Source: Aliidiomarina shirensis (GTDB lineage Bacteria; Pseudomonadota; Gammaproteobacteria; Enterobacterales; Alteromonadaceae). Taken from it: a stretch of 64,000 nt of DNA. Shown piece by piece: positions 56,616 to 64,000 of this stretch. The notes below the pieces were generated by a model. The model was not told the DNA's origin, searched no databases, and saw only the letters and a program-made list of their open reading frames with translations. The first letter of the stretch is position 1. Each line of letters opens with the position of its first letter. A program made the position numbers and the translations under genes. The stretch spans positions 248,001 to 312,000 of the forward strand of contig NZ_PIPP01000001.1 in the NCBI RefSeq assembly GCF_003987345.1, in the 5' to 3' direction.

Positions 56616-59228
56616 ATGACGCAATCACCAGAAGCTAAATATCGCCTAAATTATCAAGCTCCAGGGTTTAAAATTCATACTACAGAGCTTAATTTCCATC
56701 TTGATGACAACCATACTGAGGTTGTGAATCGCATGGATATTGAGCGCCTTTCGGATGAATTGGCGTTACAGCTAGATGGCGAGAACTTACAATTGGTTGG
56801 CGTAGCCATAAATGGCAAAACGTTAGCTGAATCGGAATTCTCCATATCCGATAAACACCTTATCATTCATGAAGTTCCCGAGCGTTTTGAGCTCCTCGTA
56901 GAAACTCTGATAGATCCGGCTGGGAATACCTCACTCGAAGGGCTGTATAAATCAGCGGGTACTTTTTGCACGCAATGCGAAGCAGAGGGTTTTCGTAAGA
57001 TTACCTATTATCTAGATCGTCCAGATGTGCTTTCGGTATTCACAACTACGGTGAACGCTACGCGTGCAGAACACCCGTACTTATTAGCCAACGGTAACCC
57101 CATTGCAGAACATAATAGTGGTGACCGACATTCAGTAACGTGGCACGATCCGCATCCAAAACCGGCCTATCTATTTGCGTTAGTAGCAGGTGATTTTGAT
57201 TTATTGGAAGATAGTTTTACAACTAAAGAAGACCGCGAAGTGTTGCTGCAAGTTTTTGTTGATAAAGGCAATTTACCTCGTGCTAAGCACGCTATGGCAT
57301 CGCTAATTAATGCCATGAAATGGGATGAATCCCGGTTTAATCTTATTTACGATTTAGATATATATATGATCGTAGCCGTAGATTTTTTCAATATGGGTGC
57401 GATGGAAAATAAAGGCTTGAACATCTTTAACTCTAAATATGTGCTTGCCGATAGTGAAACCGCCACAGATCAAGATTTTTTGAATGTTGAATCAGTAATA
57501 GGCCATGAATACTTCCATAATTGGACCGGTAACCGCATTACGTGTCGTGATTGGTTTCAGTTGAGCCTGAAAGAGGGGCTCACGGTATTTCGTGATCAAG
57601 AGTTCAGTGCTGATTTGGGAATGCGAGCGGTGAACAGAATTCAGGACGCACGCATTATAAGAACCCATCAATTCGAAGAAGACTCCGGGCCAATGGCGCA
57701 TCCTATACGGCCGGATCGCGTTGTCGAAATGAATAATTTTTACACCGTAACTGTATATAACAAAGGCGCCGAAGTTATTCGGATGCTGCATACCTTGTTG
57801 GGCGAAGCGACATTCCAGAAAGGGATGGCACTCTACGTTGAGCGCCATGATGGCCAAGCAGTAACCTGTGAAGATTTTGTCAAAGCGATGGAAGATGCGG
57901 GTGGTATAGACTTAGTGCAGTTTCGCAACTGGTATTCACAAGCCGGAACGCCGAGAGTGACGGTGAGCGAAGCTTATGATGCTGATCAAAAAACTTATTC
58001 GCTAAAACTTACGCAAAGTACACCAGCAACACCGGGGCAACAGGAAAAACATCCATTTCATATTCCGTTGCGTGTTGAGTTTGTAGACAGCTCTAATAAC
58101 CCGTTAACGCTTAATCTAGCGGGACAAACATCACCGATTTCGATACTAGAATTAAAAGAACAAACGCATGAGTTCAGGTTCGAAAATGTGACCAGTAAAC
58201 CAATTGCTGGACTACTAGCCGATTTCTCCGCTCCTGTGCGGCTTGATTTTGAACGCCCTGAATCCGAGCTTTTAGCAATTATCGCGGGTTGTAGCGATCC
58301 GTTTTTACGCTGGGATGCGGTTCAACAAATTTACCTAGCGGCAATAAAGCAAGCGATTGAAGGTGAATCAGCAGTGCGGATGCCAGAACAATTAGTGTCC
58401 GTACTGCAACAAGAGTTAGCCAATCCAGATACCGATGCCGCGATGAACGCATTGTTGTTACAAATTCCGGGAGAAGAGGCGGTTAGCCAGGAATATGAGG
58501 TTATTCCTGTAGAAGAGATTTGCCGCGCGGTTGCCGAATTACGATTAGCGATGGCGCAGTCCTTAAAAGCGCAATTAATGTTGGCGTGGGAACGGATTGA
58601 TTTAACCTCGAACGCTTTAACATCGGAAGCTATCGCCAAACGGATGCTCGGTAACACCGCTTTAGGTTATCTGGCATTATTAAACGATGAAAAATCGGTA
58701 ACCGAGGTCTTGTTGGCGCAGTTTAACGCAGCAGGAAACATGACGCTGCAGTTCGGAGCTCTGCATGCTGCAGTGCATGCGAACCATTTATCTGCGCCTC
58801 AACTACTCAATGAATTTGCAGAACAGTGGCATGGCAATACGTTGGTAATGGACAAATGGCTGGCCGTGCAAGCTACGGCACCTATCAGCGGCAGTGTGGG
58901 TGCGGTTCGTGCGCTTACCGAGCATTCAGCGTTCAATTGGGGAAATCCTAACCGAATCTATTCGTTACTGGCGAGCTTCACACATAATCTTGGTCAGCTT
59001 CATCAGCGCTCGGGGGAGGGCTATGAATTTGTTATTGCTGCCATCAAACGGTTAAATAATTCGAACCCACAGGTTGCATCGCGGTTACTTTCGCCTTTAT
59101 TAAAATGGCGCCGCTTGCCAACAACGCAACAAACCAAGTTAAAAAGTGAATTATTAGGGTTAAGTAGGTTAGATAATTTGGCACCTGATTTGTATGAAAA
59201 GGTGAATCAAACCTTAACGGATAATTAA
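56616..59228 (+). CDS. pepN: Aminopeptidase N
   Basis: The main M1 aminopeptidase of gammaproteobacteria, 870 residues, same as E. coli (870). GAMEN exopeptidase motif in FFNMGAMENKG and zinc ligands H297, H301 and E320 with catalytic E298, at the same numbers as E. coli PepN. Four domains are expected: N-terminal saddle, thermolysin-like, small beta, C-terminal alpha. Cytoplasmic. It completes the final step of peptide breakdown here. A small promoter could lie between the terminator and the ATG. Confidence 0.97.
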   Translation: MTQSPEAKYRLNYQAPGFKIHTTELNFHLDDNHTEVVNRMDIERLSDELALQLDGENLQLVGVAINGKTLAESEFSISDKHLIIHEVPERFELLVETLIDPAGNTSLEGLYKSAGTFCTQCEAEGFRKITYYLDRPDVLSVFTTTVNATRAEHPYLLANGNPIAEHNSGDRHSVTWHDPHPKPAYLFALVAGDFDLLEDSFTTKEDREVLLQVFVDKGNLPRAKHAMASLINAMKWDESRFNLIYDLDIYMIVAVDFFNMGAMENKGLNIFNSKYVLADSETATDQDFLNVESVIGHEYFHNWTGNRITCRDWFQLSLKEGLTVFRDQEFSADLGMRAVNRIQDARIIRTHQFEEDSGPMAHPIRPDRVVEMNNFYTVTVYNKGAEVIRMLHTLLGEATFQKGMALYVERHDGQAVTCEDFVKAMEDAGGIDLVQFRNWYSQAGTPRVTVSEAYDADQKTYSLKLTQSTPATPGQQEKHPFHIPLRVEFVDSSNNPLTLNLAGQTSPISILELKEQTHEFRFENVTSKPIAGLLADFSAPVRLDFERPESELLAIIAGCSDPFLRWDAVQQIYLAAIKQAIEGESAVRMPEQLVSVLQQELANPDTDAAMNALLLQIPGEEAVSQEYEVIPVEEICRAVAELRLAMAQSLKAQLMLAWERIDLTSNALTSEAIAKRMLGNTALGYLALLNDEKSVTEVLLAQFNAAGNMTLQFGALHAAVHANHLSAPQLLNEFAEQWHGNTLVMDKWLAVQATAPISGSVGAVRALTEHSAFNWGNPNRIYSLLASFTHNLGQLHQRSGEGYEFVIAAIKRLNNSNPQVASRLLSPLLKWRRLPTTQQTKLKSELLGLSRLDNLAPDLYEKVNQTLTDN

Positions 59229-59357
59229 CTCCTCGCACCAGCTGTGAATACGTTGCTTTTCCTTGTCTAAAGGTCGACAATATAGGGGTTTATGACCCAC
59301 CGTGGTAAACGGTTGGCCTGCCACTTATTTTTCGCCTGCAGACAAGGATTAATCAAC

Positions 59358-62300
59358 ATGGCATCGGTTAACACGCAAATACCGGTAATCCTCGAAAAAG
59401 TTTCTGAAACGATCCATCAAAAGCTTTCCAAAGAAAGTGCACCTCTTGTTGAGGAATTTGCACAACGCCTCTACCGCAATGTGTCGCGCGATGATTTAAC
59501 AGGGCGCGATTACAGCAATATTTACGGCGCTATTGTTGGTCTTTGGCACAGCTTCAACGAATATGAATCCAATACCAAAGCTACCGTAAAAGTGTATAAC
59601 CCGGAAGTCAGCAAATATGGCTGGGAATCACCACACACGATTATAGAAATAATCCAAACGGATATGCCGTTTATGGTGGATTCAGTGCGCATGGCATTGA
59701 ACCGTTTAGGTATCAATTCACAATTGTTACTGCATGCGCCATTAGTTCATCGCCGCTGCGAAAAACAGCGAGTATGCGAGATATTGCCATCGGGCATTAC
59801 CGATAAAGATGCACAAACTGATACCGTTTTCCTTATTGAAGTAGATCGGCAAACCGACGAAGCGGCTAAGAAGGCACTTAAAGACGAACTTGTTTCTGTA
59901 ATGGATGAAGTGGCGCTTGCGGTTAGTGATTGGCAACCTATGCGCCAAAAGCTTGCAGATATTGCTAAGAACCTAGAGGAACGTAAATTCCCTGGCGCGA
60001 AAGAAAAATTAGCGCAGGCGAAACGTTTCTTAACGTGGCTGGCAGACGATAACTTCACGTTAGTGGGCTATCGTAGTTATTCCGTGAATGCAACGGAAGG
60101 CGATTATGAAATCGTTCAGGATAAGGGCACGAGCCTCGGGTTACTAAAAAACAGTGAGCGTTCTGATGCGCGTCAGTTATCTAAGATGGGTAAGCTAGCA
60201 CGCAGTACTGCGCTATCAAGTGATGAAATCCTGCTATTAACCAAAGCCAATACGCGTTCTCGTGTGCATCGCCCAGCACATTCTGATTATATTGGTATCA
60301 AGCGCTTTAACGATAATGGTGAAGTGATTGGTGAAGATCGTTTTATCGGTCTGTACGCGGCGAGTTTTTATAACGATAGCGTAATGGATATACCGCTGGT
60401 TAAAGACAAAGTAGAAACGGTGCTGGCAAATTCTCGTTATGCTCGAGGTACCCACGCCAGTAAAGCGCTGCTAAATATCATGCAAACATATCCGCGTGAT
60501 GAAATAGTGCAAAGTAGTATTGAGGATCTATTAAAAACCGCATTGGGTGTTTTTCAGATTCAAGAGCGTGATATTACGCGCATATTTCTACGTCGCGATA
60601 TCTTTGGGCGCTTTATTACCGCTATGGTTTACGTACCGAAAGAGCGCTACAACACGGCTTTACGAATAAAAACTCAGAATATTTTAGCGCGTACGCTAGG
60701 TAGCTCTGAAGAAGTTGATTTTACAACTTACTTTTCCGAATCGGCGTTAGCAAGAACGCAATATATTGTGCGCGTAGAAGACAGTGGACAGGATATCAAC
60801 GTGAAAGAATTAGAACAGAATTTAACTGAAGCATCGCGGAGCTGGGAAGATAACTTCGAAAGCTTACTGATTACCAGTAAAGGCGAAGCGAAAGCGCGCG
60901 ATTTAATGCGCGTATACGCGCAAGGTTTTCCACGCGCATATAAAGAAGAGGTTTTGCCAGCGGTTGCGCTTGCAGATATCGATCAGCTCGAAGCGCTTGA
61001 TGATGATCATCGCTTAGGCATGCTATTTTATCGCGCGCAAGAAGTTCAAGACGATTCAAATCGCGTTAAATTAAAGTTATTTCACCGTGATGAGCCGATT
61101 CATTTATCAGATGTGTTGCCAATGCTCGAAAACTTTGGCTTACGTGTAATTAATGAAAGCCCTTATCAGATAAAAGATGCCAATGGCCATGTATTTTGGG
61201 TGCTGGATTTCTTCATGCTGCACACAGCAGGCAAACTTGATTTAGATGGTAGCCGTGAAAACTTCCAAAACTCGTTCGCCAAGGTTTGGTCTGGTGACTA
61301 CGAAGATGATGGCTTTAACCGTTTGATTCTTGGCGCAGGCATGGAAGGCCGGCACGTTATTATTTTGCGTATGTTCGCAAAATATATGCGGCAAATCGGT
61401 ATTACGTTTAGCCAAAGCTATATCGAAAGCACCTTTACGCGTTACCCTAAAATCGCAAAATTATTGGTTAAATTGTTTTACACCCGCTTTGAGCCGGGTG
61501 TAAAAGGCGTTGCTAAGAAAGTAGAAAACTTAGTAGCAAAAATTCAAGGTGAACTCGAGAATGTAGCAAGCCTTGACGATGATCGTATTATTTGTCGTTA
61601 TCTTGATTTAATCCAAGCAGCCCTACGTACAAACTTCTTCCAGCCAGATGCTGAAGGTAATGAGAAGCCATATGTTTCTGTGAAGTTCTTACCAGAGTTG
61701 ATTGCGGATATGCCATTACCCTTGCCGAAATACGAGATTTTCGTATATTCGCCGCGGGTTGAAGGCGTGCACTTGCGGGGCGGAAAAGTTGCCCGCGGTG
61801 GCTTGCGTTGGTCGGATCGCCGGGAAGATTTCCGCACAGAAGTGTTGGGCTTGGTGAAAGCTCAGCAAGTAAAAAATACAGTAATTGTTCCAGTTGGTGC
61901 TAAAGGCGGCTTTGTTTGTAAACAATTGCCAGAAGAACGCGATGCCATGTTTGAAGAAGGTAAAGCGTGCTATCGCACCTTTATTCGGGCGTTGCTGGAT
62001 ATTACCGATAACATCATCGATGGTGAAGTTGTGTACCCTGATTGTGTGGTGCGTCACGACGAAGACGACCCGTATTTGGTAGTTGCAGCGGATAAAGGGA
62101 CAGCTACGTTCTCGGATATCGCGAACGGTATTTCTGCTGAGTATAACCATTGGTTGGGCGACGCATTTGCCTCGGGTGGTTCAGTAGGCTACGACCACAA
62201 GAAAATGGGTATTACCGCGCGCGGTGCTTGGGAATCGGTTAAACGCCATTTCCGTGAGATGGGTATTGATTGCCAGAAAACTGAATTTACATGTGTAGGT

Positions 62301-64000
62301 ATTGGTGACATGGCAGGCGACGTTTTCGGTAACGGTATGCTGTTATCGGAAAAAACCAAGCTTGTTGCTGCGTTCAACCACATGCATATCTTTATTGACC
62401 CCGATCCGGATGCAAAAAAATCATTTAAAGAGCGCGAGCGCATGTTCCATTTACCGCGTTCAAGCTGGGAAGATTACGATAAATCATTGATAAGCGAGGG
62501 CGGTGGTATTTTCTCTCGCAGCGCGAAATCAATTGAACTGACTACGCAAATGAAGCGGTTACTCGGCACGCAAAAACGCAGCATGGCGCCGAATGAGCTT
62601 ATTCGCGCACTTCTGATGTCTGAGGTGGACCTTATTTGGAACGGTGGTATTGGTACCTACGTTAAAGGTAGCAAAGAAACTGATTCTGAAGTTGGTGATC
62701 GCGCAAACGATCCGCTGCGCATTAACGGTAAAGATTTGCGCTGTAAGATTATTGGTGAAGGCGGTAACTTAGGCTTTACCCAGTTAGGGCGTATCGAATT
62801 TGCGATGCAGGGCGGCCGCATTAATACCGACTTTATCGATAATGTTGGTGGTGTTGATTGCTCCGATAATGAGGTAAATATCAAAATTCTTCTGAACGGA
62901 CTGGTAACCGCCGGCAAGTTAACGAAGAAACAGCGAGATCAATTGTTGTTTGATATGACAGATCAAGTATCGGAAATCGTATTGAACGATTGCAACCGTC
63001 AAACACAGTCTATCTCAGTAACCCTATTACGCGGCGCTGATCAAATTAAAGAAATGCAGCGCTTTATTCATCACCTCGAGAAAGAAGGGTTGTTGGACCG
63101 CGCGCTGGAATTCTTGCCAGACGATGACAACCTAGCTGAGCGCACAGCATCTGGTAAAGGGTTAACACGCCCGGAACTAGCGGTGCTTAATGCATATGGG
63201 AAAATGGTGTTGAAAGAAGAATTAGTGGTTGATGAAATCACAAATGATCCTTTCCACGCAAAAGAGTTGGTATCAGCGTTCCCGAAAGAGTTACAAGAAC
63301 AATTCCGGGAAGAGATGAACGATCACCCATTGAAAGGGCAAATTATCGCAACCAAGTTAGCGAATAATATTGTTAACGACATGGGGCCAAACTTCATTTA
63401 TCGCAAACAAGAGGCAACAGGGGCTTCGGTTCCAGAAATCGCCGCAGCATATATTATTGCGCGGGAAGTGTTTGCGAGCCGTCAAATTTGGGCTGAAGTT
63501 GAGAAACTGAATAACAAAATTCCGGCAAACGTCCAAAACCAAGTTCTGTTCCAAGTTCGCCGCATGGTACGCCGTGCTACGCGCTGGTTCTTGCGCCATC
63601 GGAATCCGAATTTCACTTCGATTCAAGAACACATCGATTTCTATCAGAAATCGTTTGATGATTTACAGAAGAACGTTCTCAACTATATGTCTGAGGCGGA
63701 GAAAGCAGGTATCGATGCAAATATTGAGAAGCTAAAAGAGCAGGGCGTTCCGGCGAAATTAGCTCAGCAAGTGAGCATTCTAAGCACGGTATTCTCAGCG
63801 ATGGATATCGCCGAAGTGGCAAATGAAACTGGGCAGAAAATCTCACTTGTAGCAGAAAGTTATTTCCGCTTAGGTGCTGAAATTCAAATTCACTGGTTCT
63901 TAGATCAAGTGAATAAGCAACCGGTAGCGAATCACTGGCAAGCACTTGCTCGAGCGGCTTTCCGTGAGGAGCTTGATTGGCAACAACGCTTGCTCACGGT
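59358..64000 (+). CDS. NAD-specific glutamate dehydrogenase, large form (partial)
   Basis: A 1547-codon open frame from the ATG at 59358 (AAGGA 9 bases before) to the window edge without a stop. The family is about 1600 residues, so roughly 50-70 are missing. The N-terminal 700 residues hold ACT-like regulatory modules; then LRGGKVARGGLRWSDRREDFRTEVLGLVKAQQ and VPVGAKGGFVCK carry catalytic lysines; a Rossmann segment VGIGDMAGDVFGNGM follows, with IIGEGGNLG in the distal region. The enzyme deaminates glutamate to 2-oxoglutarate using NAD, with feedback by amino acids. It sits after pepN with 129 non-coding bases. Confidence 0.95.
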   Translation, partial: MASVNTQIPVILEKVSETIHQKLSKESAPLVEEFAQRLYRNVSRDDLTGRDYSNIYGAIVGLWHSFNEYESNTKATVKVYNPEVSKYGWESPHTIIEIIQTDMPFMVDSVRMALNRLGINSQLLLHAPLVHRRCEKQRVCEILPSGITDKDAQTDTVFLIEVDRQTDEAAKKALKDELVSVMDEVALAVSDWQPMRQKLADIAKNLEERKFPGAKEKLAQAKRFLTWLADDNFTLVGYRSYSVNATEGDYEIVQDKGTSLGLLKNSERSDARQLSKMGKLARSTALSSDEILLLTKANTRSRVHRPAHSDYIGIKRFNDNGEVIGEDRFIGLYAASFYNDSVMDIPLVKDKVETVLANSRYARGTHASKALLNIMQTYPRDEIVQSSIEDLLKTALGVFQIQERDITRIFLRRDIFGRFITAMVYVPKERYNTALRIKTQNILARTLGSSEEVDFTTYFSESALARTQYIVRVEDSGQDINVKELEQNLTEASRSWEDNFESLLITSKGEAKARDLMRVYAQGFPRAYKEEVLPAVALADIDQLEALDDDHRLGMLFYRAQEVQDDSNRVKLKLFHRDEPIHLSDVLPMLENFGLRVINESPYQIKDANGHVFWVLDFFMLHTAGKLDLDGSRENFQNSFAKVWSGDYEDDGFNRLILGAGMEGRHVIILRMFAKYMRQIGITFSQSYIESTFTRYPKIAKLLVKLFYTRFEPGVKGVAKKVENLVAKIQGELENVASLDDDRIICRYLDLIQAALRTNFFQPDAEGNEKPYVSVKFLPELIADMPLPLPKYEIFVYSPRVEGVHLRGGKVARGGLRWSDRREDFRTEVLGLVKAQQVKNTVIVPVGAKGGFVCKQLPEERDAMFEEGKACYRTFIRALLDITDNIIDGEVVYPDCVVRHDEDDPYLVVAADKGTATFSDIANGISAEYNHWLGDAFASGGSVGYDHKKMGITARGAWESVKRHFREMGIDCQKTEFTCVGIGDMAGDVFGNGMLLSEKTKLVAAFNHMHIFIDPDPDAKKSFKERERMFHLPRSSWEDYDKSLISEGGGIFSRSAKSIELTTQMKRLLGTQKRSMAPNELIRALLMSEVDLIWNGGIGTYVKGSKETDSEVGDRANDPLRINGKDLRCKIIGEGGNLGFTQLGRIEFAMQGGRINTDFIDNVGGVDCSDNEVNIKILLNGLVTAGKLTKKQRDQLLFDMTDQVSEIVLNDCNRQTQSISVTLLRGADQIKEMQRFIHHLEKEGLLDRALEFLPDDDNLAERTASGKGLTRPELAVLNAYGKMVLKEELVVDEITNDPFHAKELVSAFPKELQEQFREEMNDHPLKGQIIATKLANNIVNDMGPNFIYRKQEATGASVPEIAAAYIIAREVFASRQIWAEVEKLNNKIPANVQNQVLFQVRRMVRRATRWFLRHRNPNFTSIQEHIDFYQKSFDDLQKNVLNYMSEAEKAGIDANIEKLKEQGVPAKLAQQVSILSTVFSAMDIAEVANETGQKISLVAESYFRLGAEIQIHWFLDQVNKQPVANHWQALARAAFREELDWQQRLLT

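Noticed and set aside
61716-62150. A 144-codon minus-strand frame inside the NAD-GDH gene
   Set aside because: The plus strand encodes a continuous 1547-codon enzyme with its catalytic lysines exactly here, so the minus frame is a shadow.

Overview
The window reads as one continuous stretch of chromosome from a marine gammaproteobacterium of the order Alteromonadales. The protein set and gene order fit the Idiomarinaceae (Idiomarina or Pseudidiomarina) best. This placement is an inference from gene content, the conserved blocks listed below, a GC content around the mid-40s judged by eye, and the heavy peptide and amino-acid equipment. I see no insertion sequence, prophage, integron, CRISPR array or plasmid function.

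Layout. 1-2.4 kb: YgjV-like membrane protein, threonine aldolase, a small membrane protein, tRNA-Pro(GGG). 2.4-7.4 kb: an S9 peptidase, then the yejM-yejL / yejK block (outer-membrane assembly control and nucleoid protein). 7.5-21.7 kb: the classic block csp-clpS-clpA / infA-aat / trxB / ald / lrp-ftsK-lolA-rarA-crcB-crcB-serS. 21.8-24.2 kb: tusE, tusC, tusD, yccA and tRNA-Ser(UGA), the same neighbourhood as E. coli tusE-yccA-serT but with tusDC inserted and no tusB. 24.4-29.7 kb: an RND efflux adaptor and pump, a small exported protein and a CBS-domain protein. 30-33.8 kb: the uvrY-uvrC-pgsA-glyW-cysT-leuZ block, in which the UvrY/GacA-like regulator has lost all the phosphorylation residues of its receiver domain. 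33.9-42.5 kb: a LysR/LysE divergent pair, a fused two-domain 6-pyruvoyl-tetrahydropterin-synthase-like protein with an M23 peptidase, an M61 peptidase, a LytS/LytTR two-component pair and a lipoprotein. 42.5-47.4 kb: pyruvate kinase, MsrB, a long GAPDH and an M14 carboxypeptidase. 47.5-64 kb: a sodium:alanine symporter, a tight six-gene run ending in proQ-prc, NSS and NhaC transporters, pepN, and the large NAD-dependent glutamate dehydrogenase, which runs off the right edge.

How the genes fit together. Peptidases (S9, M61, M14, PepN), amino-acid carriers driven by sodium (AGCS, probably NSS), a sodium/proton antiporter (NhaC) and amino-acid dehydrogenases (Ald, NAD-GDH, threonine aldolase) suggest a cell that lives on protein and amino acids in a sodium-rich habitat. 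Most of the rest is housekeeping: protein quality control (ClpSA, Prc), chromosome segregation (FtsK), lipoprotein sorting (LolA), tRNA modification (Tus), DNA repair (UvrC, RarA) and methionine sulfoxide repair (MsrB, fRMsr).

The observations most worth following up are the phosphorylation-dead UvrY/GacA paralogue in the canonical uvrY position, the fused PTPS-like protein whose two domains carry complementary halves of the active site, and the tus cluster without tusB.
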